This document shows, in pieces, positions 22,845 through 32,224 of a stretch of DNA of 38,157 nucleotides (positions are counted from its first letter, which is position 1; every line of letters starts with the position of its first letter). The notes under the pieces were generated by a model. The model was not told the DNA's origin. It made no database searches and saw only the letters and a program-made list of their open reading frames with translations. Source of the DNA: a virus; IMG/VR virus record IMGVR_UViG_3300050821_001791, positions 1 through 38,157 of that record; one strand, given 5' to 3'. The translations under genes were made by a program, and so were the position numbers.

Positions 22845-23910
22845 GACGTTTCGGGTCGCCTTTATTGGGACGACCGTTTCTGGAGTTATGAAGTATCGCA
22901 TGGGAAACTTTGCCTGGACGATGCGTAAGTTCCCGAACGTCGAAACGGTGCTTTGGCCATATTCGGCAGGAACGACCATGCAAAACCCGTGGCAGGTGGA
23001 CATGGGGTCTAGGCCAGATGTGATGCAGACCATTGACCATCTCTGCGATATGGCTGATGTGGTCGTCTGGCAGACACTCGATTTCCCGCATTCCTGGGAT
23101 TTGTGGCAGTCAATGAAGTTACGCCATCAAAAGCCGTTCTTAATGGAGCTTGATGATTACGTTTCGGACATTCCTCCCGATCACGATGCTTACGAGCATT
23201 ACAAAGGGACGCGCCATCACATTATCATGGCGCAAATGACTCATTCTGATGGCCTTATTGTCTCTACGCCTTATTTAGCGGAGCAATACAAAGGCCACAA
23301 CTCGAATATCTTCGTTGTTCCCAATAGCATCGACTTTAAGGAATGGAAGACGTTATGGTCGCGTAAACACGACCGAATACGTATTGGGTGGATTGGCGGG
23401 GCCACACATCGCAAAGACTTGGAAATGATCGCTCCTGCCTTAGAAAAGGTTCTTTCGAAATACTACGACCAAGACGTGTGGTTCTATTGCATTCACGGAT
23501 GTCCTGAAATATTCAAGAAATGGGATCATGTCTACCACACAACCAAATGGTCTAATATCAATCTTTATCCTCGGTTCATGAATTCCTTTAAATTCGATAT
23601 TGGTATTGCTCCTCTTGAGGACAATAACTTTAACCGCGGTAAATCGAATCTTCGATGGTTAGAATATTCAGCTCTTAAAATCCCTTCTATTGTTTCTCCT
23701 TTGCCTGATTTTGCGCGTGTCATTGAAGATGGGGTGACAGGTTTTTTAGCTTATACGGAAAAAGATTGGGTGAATCGTCTTTCTCTTTTAATTGAAGCTG
23801 AAGGTCTTAGGCGTGGTATGGGAGAACATGCCCATAAGAAGATCAAAGAAGATTTTAATGTCGTCAAAATATCGCGTGATTACTTGCATATTCTGAAGGG
23901 GTTCGCATGA
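22798..23910 (+). CDS. GT4-type (GT-B fold) glycosyltransferase
   Basis: 370 residues from ATG 22798; the first 47 nt overlap the GT2 gene. The N-terminal domain is divergent (RVAFIGTTVSGVMKYRMGNF). The C-terminal domain has IRIGWIGGATHRKDLEMI, FDIGIAPLEDNNFNRGKSNL and RWLEYSALKIPSIVSPLPDF, the GT4 donor-site E-x7-E region, then EDGVTGFLA. No export signal is present. A retaining transferase with an unknown donor. Confidence 0.85.
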   Translation: MTLLQESPTLSRRKSKTFRVAFIGTTVSGVMKYRMGNFAWTMRKFPNVETVLWPYSAGTTMQNPWQVDMGSRPDVMQTIDHLCDMADVVVWQTLDFPHSWDLWQSMKLRHQKPFLMELDDYVSDIPPDHDAYEHYKGTRHHIIMAQMTHSDGLIVSTPYLAEQYKGHNSNIFVVPNSIDFKEWKTLWSRKHDRIRIGWIGGATHRKDLEMIAPALEKVLSKYYDQDVWFYCIHGCPEIFKKWDHVYHTTKWSNINLYPRFMNSFKFDIGIAPLEDNNFNRGKSNLRWLEYSALKIPSIVSPLPDFARVIEDGVTGFLAYTEKDWVNRLSLLIEAEGLRRGMGEHAHKKIKEDFNVVKISRDYLHILKGFA

Positions 23911-24689
23911 GTTATTTCCCGACCGTTCTTTCTGATTTCCAAACTTATATATCAGGTCTTATTAATGATCCCCAGAATACTCGATATCCTTTAACTCTTA
24001 TTAATAATTTCCTAGATTTGGCTCAGCATCGCTGGAATTCAGAAGCTAAGATTTGCCGATTAACCGACTATGTAGCTTGTACCGCAAATGTGTATCGGTA
24101 TCAACTTTCAACGAATTTAACACTTATGCCGCTTATGATTATGCGCGTAACATGGAAGGGCATACCCCTTATTATCCGTTCAAAAGAATATATGGACAAA
24201 TACTCTTCGATTGATTGGACGACAACCATTGGAACTCCTCAAGAGGTGATGATTGATCTGAATTCCAACAATACAGGTCTTTCTCAGACAGGTCCTTCCA
24301 TCATTCTTCATCCCGTTCCTCAAGCTGGTGATGTTTCGAGCTATACGAATAATGTTGGTATTACGAACCAAAACCCTCTTAGTATTGAATACTTAGCCCC
24401 TCATACCACGATGGTTAATCCAACAGATCAAGCTTTTACAGTTAATGGGACATTCATAAACACATCTATTTTACCGTATGTTGCAGGTTTGGCCTTGGAC
24501 GTTTCGGCTTCTATATTAGAACCAGACCCTACTCCTGAAACAATACAGAAAGCCAAGATTTTTAGGGCACAAGCGAATGCATATTTAAGTCTTGTAATTC
24601 AGATGTATCAAGGTCTAGAGGAAGACGCGCCTCTACGATTCGGGGGCGGAAGGACTGTGCGTCCTTCTGGAATAGCGTCAACTTCTTAA
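23907..24689 (+). CDS. Head-tail adaptor / connector-like protein
   Basis: 260 residues, 4-nt overlap with the transferase upstream. The N-terminal helices FQTYISGLINDPQNTRYPLT and LINNFLDLAQHRWNSEAK are typical of phage adaptor proteins that dock under the portal. A beta-rich centre and a helical C-terminal part (ETIQKAKIFRAQANAYLSLV) follow, ending LRFGGGRTVRPSGI. Position before the large tail protein supports the role. Confidence 0.6.
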   Translation: MSYFPTVLSDFQTYISGLINDPQNTRYPLTLINNFLDLAQHRWNSEAKICRLTDYVACTANVYRYQLSTNLTLMPLMIMRVTWKGIPLIIRSKEYMDKYSSIDWTTTIGTPQEVMIDLNSNNTGLSQTGPSIILHPVPQAGDVSSYTNNVGITNQNPLSIEYLAPHTTMVNPTDQAFTVNGTFINTSILPYVAGLALDVSASILEPDPTPETIQKAKIFRAQANAYLSLVIQMYQGLEEDAPLRFGGGRTVRPSGIASTS

Positions 24690-27232
24690 AGAAAGCAACT
24701 CTTCTCGTATTAGTCCTTTCAGGCTTTGCTAAGGCCGATATTATCGTCAATTCCTTTGGCGGTGGTTTGGATACCATGGACAATCCTGCTGTTATTGATC
24801 CGTCTATGTCCCAAAGCCTATTAAACGTCAATATCCAACCCGGCGGATCAGCCGTCTTTAAACGTGATGGCTATGGGCTATTCGAGGCCCTTCCGTCAGC
24901 TTCTACGGGCCCTATTCATGGCGGATATCATTTTCAACAATCTGGTGGTAGTGACGTTCAGCTATGGGGATCAGATGCCTATTTATCTGGGTCTGTGAGT
25001 GATGCGTCAGCTGTTAAGCTTGCTACGGGAACAATAGGAGCAACGTGGCAATGTGCTGATTCTCAAGGGTTTGCCTATTGTTTTAGTTCTAGTCACGATA
25101 CACCTATTCAAACAGATGGAACTGTAGCTAATACGATCTATTTTTCTAGTGCTCCTTCTGGAACCATGGCCACTTTTACGCCGCTACAGCTTGTCGTGGC
25201 CGGAGTATCAGGAAATACTAATACTCTCTATATTTCAGCACAAAACAATTTCGCTAATTTTAATATTGGAATTCTTCCTTCAAGCTCTTTTGTCTATCCG
25301 ATTGCCGCTCCTGGTTCTCGTATTACGCATATTGCCTACTATTTTGGTAGGTTATTTTGGTGGAAAGATCAAAGTTTTGGATATGTAACTTTCACCAATC
25401 AAAACGACCCACAAGTCACCATTGTGTCAAACCAGATTGGGACACTGGATAATTCAGATGCCTTTTGGAATTCTAGTGGATTTGATGCTGGTACGATGTT
25501 TTCAGGAAGTCAGCAAGCCAACGCCAACGCAAGTCCTGGTGGGATCTTCTTTCGTGGGCAAGATAATCATTTTTATGTTTATGATGGGTATTATTTGACA
25601 CGTCTCAGTCGTCCTATCACTCCTACAGTACAGTTATCAAACCGAAGAAAAGCCAATTCATGGACACAAACAACAGCCACTGATTTTTCAGGTGGAAGTT
25701 CTTATGCTACGTATACCGACACTACAACGGTTCCTGGGCTTATACAACCGACTAATTTCACGGATTATTTCAATAACCTTGGAAATTGGAACAATGTAAG
25801 TGGAGTATGGACGGCCACTAATAATCAGGCGATTGCTAATGCAACATCAGTTTCAAGAACAGCAGAAGATTATAGCGATGTTCCAGGGCAGAGTAACATA
25901 AACCTAACCTCTTGGGACTTGTTTTCTTCGATGCATTTTGGAAGCACTAATTTAGGGGGAGATCAGGTCGAAGTTGATTATGTAGATTCTGGCTTTAATG
26001 GATATGGAATTCTTTATACGCTTGATATTGCGGGATCTCTTCTCTATGCTCAAATTATACGGCTTACTAACCACATTTATACAGCCATTAGTGCACAAAC
26101 CACAATATCCGCAGGGTTACCATATAACAATCATACATTTGATTTAAAAAGAACAGCAGGTGGAGTTTTTAGCTTATATGTCGATGGAAGCGTAATTGCT
26201 TCATCTGCAACGGATACGACATATACAGGAGTGAGTCGTGCTGATCTTCTTTATAACTATCAGGGAGGAGCCAATGGTTCATTTATTTTCAATCTATTTT
26301 CTATAGCTTCTGCGTCATCGACATACTATTCAGCTGTTAATAACGCTCCGAACATAACCACATGGGGAAGTTTTAACGCAACAACATTTAACTTCGGAGG
26401 AACACAGAACTTTCAGGTTCGAGCTTCGACAGGAAGTATCGCTGTTTCAGCATCTACTCCGTCATGGGTGAATCAGACGAATGGTGCTACGGTTCAAGCA
26501 TCGACTGGGACTTATATGCAAATGTCCGACACTTTTATATCGACATCGACCGCCTATACTGGACAAGTTCCGACGCTTAATGATTTCACTTTTAATTGGT
26601 TTGAAGGAACCGCCTCTGATAAATGTTATATCTCCTATTTTAATGATGCTATTTGGTTCTCGGTTTCAGCGGGAACGACGACATCAACCAACAATGAAAT
26701 ATTTTATTGGGATCTTTTAAATGGAGCTTGGTTGGTTTATAACATCCCATCCAATGGATTTCTAATTGAGAATAACACGCTTTATTTTGGAAGTCCGACA
26801 AATAACAACATCTATAAATTTGGCGGTGTTTCTTCGGATAATGGAGCGCCCATTAATTCTTACTGGCGATCAAAAGCATTTCTTGGTAATCAAACCTCAG
26901 AAAGTTCAAGCAATGGAACGTCTTTGACATTTGCCGCTACCGATGATCTCTTTGTCCAAAAGGAGTTCGTTCAATCTGACTTTATATTAGGTGAATCCTC
27001 AACGACTTTAACTTATACGTACACGCTTGATTCTAGTACATCGACCACTTTTAATATGAATTCCTATAGCGCAACCTCATCGCTCGTTCAGCGCAACTTC
27101 CTTTTACCTGTTGGAAAGATTGGTAAATACTATGACTTTTCAATCGGAGACAATTCTATTAACCCGAAATGGGTTTTTATGGGGCACCGAGTGAAATATA
27201 ACCCACTTAACTGGAGGCCAGTCCTTCAGTGA
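24686..27232 (+). CDS. Large beta-rich tail (nozzle-like) protein with signal peptide; start codon unclear
   Basis: About 849 residues. The frame opens at LKKATLLVLVLSGFAKA-D, a signal peptide with an AKA cleavage site, but there is no ATG, GTG or TTG before TTG 24767, which lies inside the mature part. Then come DPSMSQSLLNVNIQPGGSAV and FKRDGYGLF, as in beta-propeller tail-tube proteins, and near residue 350-520 a concanavalin/LamG-like insert (NLGNWNNVSGVWTATNNQ, FDLKRTAGGVFSLYVDG). The end (FSIGDNSINPKWVFMGHRVK) resembles tail-tip proteins. TTA could be a non-standard start, the frame could be reached by a frameshift, or a base may be wrong. Confidence 0.65.
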   Translation, partial: LKKATLLVLVLSGFAKADIIVNSFGGGLDTMDNPAVIDPSMSQSLLNVNIQPGGSAVFKRDGYGLFEALPSASTGPIHGGYHFQQSGGSDVQLWGSDAYLSGSVSDASAVKLATGTIGATWQCADSQGFAYCFSSSHDTPIQTDGTVANTIYFSSAPSGTMATFTPLQLVVAGVSGNTNTLYISAQNNFANFNIGILPSSSFVYPIAAPGSRITHIAYYFGRLFWWKDQSFGYVTFTNQNDPQVTIVSNQIGTLDNSDAFWNSSGFDAGTMFSGSQQANANASPGGIFFRGQDNHFYVYDGYYLTRLSRPITPTVQLSNRRKANSWTQTTATDFSGGSSYATYTDTTTVPGLIQPTNFTDYFNNLGNWNNVSGVWTATNNQAIANATSVSRTAEDYSDVPGQSNINLTSWDLFSSMHFGSTNLGGDQVEVDYVDSGFNGYGILYTLDIAGSLLYAQIIRLTNHIYTAISAQTTISAGLPYNNHTFDLKRTAGGVFSLYVDGSVIASSATDTTYTGVSRADLLYNYQGGANGSFIFNLFSIASASSTYYSAVNNAPNITTWGSFNATTFNFGGTQNFQVRASTGSIAVSASTPSWVNQTNGATVQASTGTYMQMSDTFISTSTAYTGQVPTLNDFTFNWFEGTASDKCYISYFNDAIWFSVSAGTTTSTNNEIFYWDLLNGAWLVYNIPSNGFLIENNTLYFGSPTNNNIYKFGGVSSDNGAPINSYWRSKAFLGNQTSESSSNGTSLTFAATDDLFVQKEFVQSDFILGESSTTLTYTYTLDSSTSTTFNMNSYSATSSLVQRNFLLPVGKIGKYYDFSIGDNSINPKWVFMGHRVKYNPLNWRPVLQ

Positions 27233-27801
27233 AAAAGTGCTTAGTCTTAATTTTTGTTTTACCTTCCATTGCCATGGGGATTGCTTGTCCTCAGTATACT
27301 TATCCACAAATACCAGGTCTTGATCAGGATATGAATAATATCTGTCATAACATTTCAAATCCAGTCCTTAATTCGGTTAGTGGAATACCACTCGGTAAGA
27401 TTGTTCAATATATAACATCAACGAATTCTTCAAATACAGCCACGTTATCAACATCTTATGTAAGTACCGCATTAACCGCAAACATTACACCTATGTATTC
27501 AACAAGCCATATACTTATTTTGGCAAGTGGTGAACTTGTTGCGACGGATAGCGGCGGAGATGCTCAGGCGGCACTTTTTAATGGAACAACGAACCTTTTC
27601 GGAGGAACAACTGCAATGTGTGATGCGCATTCAAGTGGAGGATCATCTTATGGCGGTTGCACGATGATATGGATGGATTTTCCGGCCTCAACTACACCCC
27701 AAACCTATACCGTAAAAGTTAGAGATACGAATGCTGCATCCCAGGCAATCTGGGGAACTTCAACAGAGCAATTCATTATTCTTGTGGAGGTAACGCCTTA
27801 A
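27229..27801 (+). CDS. Secreted beta-rich protein with signal peptide
   Basis: 190 residues from GTG 27229 (GTGA overlap, GGAGG upstream). VKKCLVLIFVLPSIAMGIAC is a signal peptide; a Cys near the end of the hydrophobic core could be a lipidation site, but the lipobox is poor. The mature part is Thr/Ser/Asn rich (ILILASGELVATDSGGDAQA, GGCTMIWMDFPAS, YTVKVRDTNAASQAIWGT), resembling the jelly-roll repeats of tail-fibre tips. Probably a virion-associated or exported protein. Confidence 0.65.
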   Translation: MKKCLVLIFVLPSIAMGIACPQYTYPQIPGLDQDMNNICHNISNPVLNSVSGIPLGKIVQYITSTNSSNTATLSTSYVSTALTANITPMYSTSHILILASGELVATDSGGDAQAALFNGTTNLFGGTTAMCDAHSSGGSSYGGCTMIWMDFPASTTPQTYTVKVRDTNAASQAIWGTSTEQFIILVEVTP

Positions 27802-28049
27802 TGCCCATTACTCAGATTCAGCTTGGATCAGCTACTACGACATTACAACAACTTCAACAGCAATGCGATGCGTTATCTGATCTTGTCGCTAATGCGAATG
27901 TCTATTATCAGAACGGATGGACGATTAATGTTGCAGTGGGAAACAATCAACTAACAGTTCCTATCCCATTAGCTACGCAATCGTCTATGGTTACGCAATA
28001 CGACACAATGAAAGCGAATTTAGTTAGCTTATTTAATCAGCTTCCGTAG
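27801..28049 (+). CDS. Small tail-associated protein
   Basis: 82 residues, TAATG overlap. TTTLQQLQQQCDALSDLVAN forms a helix, followed by WTINVAVGNNQLTVPIP and a C-terminal helix. It occupies a place like the 77-residue paralogues at 20084 and 32626, next to a signal-peptide gene, but sequence similarity to them is not clear. The function is unknown. Confidence 0.55.
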   Translation: MPITQIQLGSATTTLQQLQQQCDALSDLVANANVYYQNGWTINVAVGNNQLTVPIPLATQSSMVTQYDTMKANLVSLFNQLP

Positions 28050-28057
28050 GAGGAATT

Positions 28058-29254
28058 ATGGTAAGTGGATCAGGAGCAGTAAAGGGAGCAGAATACGGAT
28101 CAGTAGTTCCTTTTCTTGGAACATCTATTGGAGCGGCTGTAGGTGGTCTATTTGGTGGTGGAGGGGACAAAAACAATGTGGCAGGAAAACTTGCGGCCTG
28201 GGCCCAACCTACATTAGGGTCTTTTTCTGGGTCTAATATTCTTCCTGTTCCAGTAGGTCAAACTCCACTTACTTCGCTTCCTGCTTGGGGTGGAGCTGGA
28301 GGGTCAGGGACAGCGGCCAATGCTCAGGCGGCGGCAGATTTTGCGGCTATGGCTGGTCGCAACCCAACAGCAGAAGAACTTTCTCAATTGGTTCCGTCTT
28401 ATTTATCGGGCGATGCTAATATCTTAAACGAGACAGCAGGACGTGCACAATTATCAGCTTATTTAACCCAGCAACAACAAACACCTCAGAATATCTACAA
28501 CCAACAGCAACAGCAATTACAACAGCAGTATACGACCAATCAAAAAACAATTGATCCTCAAGTCTCTCAAACATTTCAATCTCTTTTGGGACGTGCGCCA
28601 ACGTCGGCAGAAGCTCAGTATTACGGAACTCTTATGGCTTCTGGTCAAGATCAGTACCAGATTCAGCAGGCTTTACAGCAAACCCAAGAATATCAAAACG
28701 TTCAGAACACGAACTTCCAGAATCAATTGCAAGGACAGCTTCAGCAAAGCAACTCAACTTATTTTAATCAGTATATTGCTCCTCAAATTGCGTCTACTAA
28801 TGCGCTTAATGGTGGCACACAAGGTAATTCAGGCTATCAATCTCAGCTCGCTAATGCGGCTCTTCAACAAAATCAGGGACTTCAACAGTTTTTGGGAGGA
28901 GTTACTGCTCAGAATTATCAAAATTCTACAGCGAATGCAACGAACCAATATAACCAACTTCTAGGCCAACAGTATGGTCTTCAAAATGCGGGTGTATCAA
29001 ATCAATTATCAAATCAGGCAAGTAATCAATCATATAACCAGCAATTAAGTCTCTATCAGATGCAACAACAGGCCTATAGTAACTATCTCAATAACTATGG
29101 AAAAACGAATGGTTTAAATAGTGTTCTTCAAGGGGCAATCGGAGGAGCCAGTGCGGGATCTAAATTCGGACCTTATGGCGCTATTTTTGGAGGTCTAGGT
29201 GGTGGAGTATTAGGTGGAGCTTCAGCCGCTTCTAGTGGAAACGCATACTTTTAG
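28058..29254 (+). CDS. Gln-rich internal virion / DNA ejection-like protein
   Basis: 398 residues with AGGAGG. Glycine-zipper segments at both ends (LGTSIGAAVGGLFGGGG; AIGGASAGSKFGPYGAIFGG) can insert in membranes. The middle is Gln/Asn rich with two DUF4214-like motifs (AGRNPTAEELSQLVPSYLSG; LLGRAPTSAEAQYYGTLMAS). This layout is common among podovirus ejection proteins that form a channel through the cell envelope. The role is inferred. Confidence 0.6.
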   Translation: MVSGSGAVKGAEYGSVVPFLGTSIGAAVGGLFGGGGDKNNVAGKLAAWAQPTLGSFSGSNILPVPVGQTPLTSLPAWGGAGGSGTAANAQAAADFAAMAGRNPTAEELSQLVPSYLSGDANILNETAGRAQLSAYLTQQQQTPQNIYNQQQQQLQQQYTTNQKTIDPQVSQTFQSLLGRAPTSAEAQYYGTLMASGQDQYQIQQALQQTQEYQNVQNTNFQNQLQGQLQQSNSTYFNQYIAPQIASTNALNGGTQGNSGYQSQLANAALQQNQGLQQFLGGVTAQNYQNSTANATNQYNQLLGQQYGLQNAGVSNQLSNQASNQSYNQQLSLYQMQQQAYSNYLNNYGKTNGLNSVLQGAIGGASAGSKFGPYGAIFGGLGGGVLGGASAASSGNAYF

Positions 29255-29262
29255 GAGATAAT

Positions 29263-30561
29263 ATGGCAGATCAATTCCAGATACCTCAAGCCAGCAGAAA
29301 TCCACCACAGGGGCAACCTATTGTCCCTCCTTATGATCTCATTAATCAGTATTTAAATAGACAAGCCCAAGTCCCACAAATGCTTCCCGATGCGATCAAT
29401 CAGGCGGCAGAATGGAACTTAAATCAACAGAAATTAAAAGCGCAAGCCTTTGAAGCTGGTGGCCCGTATCTTATGAATCAGCTTTATGGAGGAGGTCAGC
29501 AATCACAGCAACAACCTCCTGCACAGATGCCTCAAGTTGGAGCGCAACCGCAACAGCCAACGGGTGATAGCGATACGAATCCAAACCCTACCACTCCTCC
29601 AAACCAAGGACAGACACAAGGTGCGGTGGGTAGTCCTTCTCAGACAAATGGAAATTCTTCTGCTCAGCCATCAGCACAGACGCCTCCTAGTCAACCGCAA
29701 TGGCAACCAGGACAGCCGTTAATGCACCCGACAAGCGGATTACCTCAAACAATTCATGATCACTTAGCCAATAACGGGATCATTCAGCCGGACGCTCAAG
29801 CTCAATATCTTGCCGCGCTCGGTCTTCAACCTAGACAAGCAGGACAATTAGGGGCTATGGGTAAATTCGGTACAAGTGCGCTTCAAGGTCTTAAAACGGT
29901 CGGAGATCTTCAGCAACAGCCCCTTGCCGCTCAGAAGATGCAGAATGATATCGCCATGCAACCTACCGAAGCGGCGATCAAACAGCAACAGTTAGCGAAT
30001 GAACAACAGCAAATTCCACAAGCTAATAAAAAGACAATCGCAGAGGAAGTCAGTAAACAGGGGGCTGATTCTCAGCAGATCAGAGATCTTCAAACACTTG
30101 CTTCGAATCTTCATCAATCTATCGGTAAAGATTTAGGTATGGGTGGAAACCTTAAGGGAAGTCTTTATCAGGCGACGGGTGGCCGTTTTGGATCATCGGA
30201 TGCGGCGGCTATGCAAAATGCAACTATTCCTTTAGCAACTGGCCTAAATACGGTTCTTTCACATAGATTTAATGCCGGAGAGGTAGCGGCTTTAGGGCAA
30301 TCCCTTATTCCTCAGCCCAAAGATACGCCGCAGTATCAACAGCAGAAACTTCAGAACTTAAATAAGCTCTTAAATGTAATGGCAAGCGGTAACGAACAGA
30401 ATGTTAGGAATGTTGCTTCGGCGATAACGAGTGGAGCGATACCAAAAGTAGGGATTCCATCGTCTCAAAATTCAGCGGTTCCTCAAAAAGGACAAGTTTA
30501 TAAAGGGTATGTGTTTTTAGGCGGCGATCCATCACAACAGTCTAGTTGGAAAAAACAATGA
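29263..30561 (+). CDS. Gln/Pro-rich internal virion-like protein
   Basis: 432 residues with AGGAG upstream. A Gln/Pro/Ser-rich, disordered N-terminal third is followed by a helical middle (GSSDAAAMQNATIPLATGLN, then TVLSHRFNAGEVAALG) and a C-terminus with YKGYVFLGGDPSQQSSWKK, a motif repeatedly seen at the C-terminus of phage structural proteins. It lies between two probable ejection proteins. No enzyme motif was seen. Confidence 0.6.
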   Translation: MADQFQIPQASRNPPQGQPIVPPYDLINQYLNRQAQVPQMLPDAINQAAEWNLNQQKLKAQAFEAGGPYLMNQLYGGGQQSQQQPPAQMPQVGAQPQQPTGDSDTNPNPTTPPNQGQTQGAVGSPSQTNGNSSAQPSAQTPPSQPQWQPGQPLMHPTSGLPQTIHDHLANNGIIQPDAQAQYLAALGLQPRQAGQLGAMGKFGTSALQGLKTVGDLQQQPLAAQKMQNDIAMQPTEAAIKQQQLANEQQQIPQANKKTIAEEVSKQGADSQQIRDLQTLASNLHQSIGKDLGMGGNLKGSLYQATGGRFGSSDAAAMQNATIPLATGLNTVLSHRFNAGEVAALGQSLIPQPKDTPQYQQQKLQNLNKLLNVMASGNEQNVRNVASAITSGAIPKVGIPSSQNSAVPQKGQVYKGYVFLGGDPSQQSSWKKQ

Positions 30562-31727
30562 GTGCGCCCTGGGAAGATTTCCAACAGCAATCGGCAGGAC
30601 CTTGGAACGACTTTTATGACTCTGCGCAACCTACGCAAAATCCTCCTTCCGAATCATTAGGACAGACGGTTATGGATTCTGCAAAGCAAGTTCTTTCTGC
30701 TCCTGTAAATGCGGCCAAGAGTTTAACGCCAGAAAATATGTCTCCTTACCTTCCAGCGGCGGGTGCTGTTATAGGATCTGCGTTTGCTCCTGGTCTTGGA
30801 ACGGCGGCAGGAGCAGGATTAGGACAAATCGGAAAAAGAATGGCAGATCTTGCTTATGGTAAAGCACAACCTGGAGATGCTATGAATCCAGGTCAAGAGG
30901 CTATTTCGCCTATGGCTCAAACAGCGGCCCAAGGAATCGCGGAATATCCTCCAGTTCAAAATGCTGTATCAACGGCGGCGAATGCAGTGGGACGCGGGGC
31001 CTCTCGCGTGGGCGAAGCATTAAGCGGAGTCCCTGCTCGCGATATTCAAAATCTTTTCCAGAATCCAGGAACTCTTTTTACGGTAGGGTCAAAAGGAGCG
31101 GCAGGGCAAGCGATAGGAGATGCAAAAGCATTAGCAGGTGTTAATCCTGGAGTGACAGAAGATTCTTCTACCTTTACGCCAGAAAACATATCAAAGGCTC
31201 TAAATGTTAAGAGTACAGGTGAAGACGCTTTAAATGCTATCGCGGCAAACAAGACTGGCACTCCAGAACAATTAGGAGATGCCTTGAAGTATGTCAGCGA
31301 TCAAATAAAAACACGACTTTCAACAGGTCAAGATGCAAGCGAACTAATTAATATACAGAACCATTTAAATAACATGCTTGATCAAGTGGCTCCCGGAGTA
31401 CAGGAAGCACGGCAAGCTTATGCTCCTTTAGCTCAACGAAACAAATTTCTACAACTTGCTCCAGTAAACAAAAATGGAACCGTTTCAAAGGCAAATTTGC
31501 TCTATTTGTCGTCTCTTTTAGGTGGTCTAGGAAGTTCTGTGGGTGGCGTTTCAGGTGCGGCTGAAGCTATTGGAGCAGGAGCAGTAGCAAGGGCTCCTAT
31601 TACGACTGGAGTAGTTACTTCAGGGGCAGGAGCTTTAAATAATTTGCTTTCAAATCCACAAGCAAGACAGGCATTGTTGGCGACTTTGATGTCTAAATAC
31701 GCGGGTCAATCGCAAGGCCAACAATGA
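30558..31727 (+). CDS. Internal virion / ejection-like protein
   Basis: 389 residues from ATG 30558 (ATGA overlap). The N-terminus has APWEDFQ and GPWNDFY, W-[ED]-[DN]-F motifs common in podovirus internal proteins. A glycine-zipper segment (AAGAVIGSAFAPGLGTAAGA, then GLGQIGK) and a second hydrophobic Gly-rich stretch near 310-360 follow, with a helical middle (DQIKTRLSTGQDASELINIQ). Likely to help deliver DNA across the envelope. Confidence 0.6.
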   Translation: MSAPWEDFQQQSAGPWNDFYDSAQPTQNPPSESLGQTVMDSAKQVLSAPVNAAKSLTPENMSPYLPAAGAVIGSAFAPGLGTAAGAGLGQIGKRMADLAYGKAQPGDAMNPGQEAISPMAQTAAQGIAEYPPVQNAVSTAANAVGRGASRVGEALSGVPARDIQNLFQNPGTLFTVGSKGAAGQAIGDAKALAGVNPGVTEDSSTFTPENISKALNVKSTGEDALNAIAANKTGTPEQLGDALKYVSDQIKTRLSTGQDASELINIQNHLNNMLDQVAPGVQEARQAYAPLAQRNKFLQLAPVNKNGTVSKANLLYLSSLLGGLGSSVGGVSGAAEAIGAGAVARAPITTGVVTSGAGALNNLLSNPQARQALLATLMSKYAGQSQGQQ

Positions 31728-31813
31728 ATAACAGGATGAAGAATGGTAGATATTCCATACCTTTTTATACACCTTTTTTTAGAGCATATCAAGGAGGCAA
31801 TAGACCCATATGA
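31724..31813 (+). CDS. 29-residue coupled peptide
   Basis: ATG 31724 overlaps the previous stop and the TGA overlaps the next ATG at 31810, both as ATGA, so it bridges two genes. The sequence is aromatic and basic (GRYSIPFYTPFFRAYQGG). The AAGGAGG inside it serves the next gene. Translation is plausible; the function is unknown. Confidence 0.4.
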   Translation: MNNRMKNGRYSIPFYTPFFRAYQGGNRPI

Positions 31814-32028
31814 AACCACTCGGAAATACGCCTAGTTTCGCACGTAAAGGCATCACAATGCACGATCCATCAGGGACATACCCTACGCTAGGTCAACAAA
31901 ACAGTGCGGCAGGCTTGCCAAAAAGCGCGTCTAATCCAGAAGAAGCCGAAACCGCTAATCCGTTCCCAGAAGCGCAGGCCGGAATACCACAGCCGCAAGA
32001 TCGACTCAAGCAATTTGGGGGTTATTAA
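31810..32028 (+). CDS. Small Pro-rich protein
   Basis: 72 residues, AAGGAGG upstream. Disordered and Pro/Ala/Gln rich (SGTYPTLGQQNSAAGLPKSA), no Cys and no hydrophobic segment. The function is unknown; a minor structural component is likely from position. Confidence 0.55.
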   Translation: MKPLGNTPSFARKGITMHDPSGTYPTLGQQNSAAGLPKSASNPEEAETANPFPEAQAGIPQPQDRLKQFGGY

Positions 32029-32029
32029 G

Positions 32030-32224
32030 ATGGAAAAAACAAGGCAACAGAAGATTGATGATAGGGCTATTACGGAACATAAAGCTGTTGGCGCAGACAA
32101 CCCAGGAGGACAAGACAAGATCGATTCGCAGAGGTTTGTTCCTAACGTTCAAGACCACGCGAACCATCTTCCAAGAAAGTCTGTCATGGGACCCATCGCC
32201 AATCCTTATAAGGAGGAATGCTAA
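32030..32224 (+). CDS. Small charged protein of unknown function
   Basis: 64 residues from ATG 32030, one nucleotide after the previous stop. Polar and Asp/Gln/Lys rich (RQQKIDDRAITEHKAV, KSVMGPIANPYKEEC). No motif was recognised. It is part of a run of five small overlapping genes between ejection and fibre-like genes. Confidence 0.5.
   Translation: MEKTRQQKIDDRAITEHKAVGADNPGGQDKIDSQRFVPNVQDHANHLPRKSVMGPIANPYKEEC

Noticed and set aside
24767-24769. TTG 24767 as the true start of the large tail protein
   Set aside because: It would cut off a complete signal peptide and the first conserved residues; no ribosome site precedes it.
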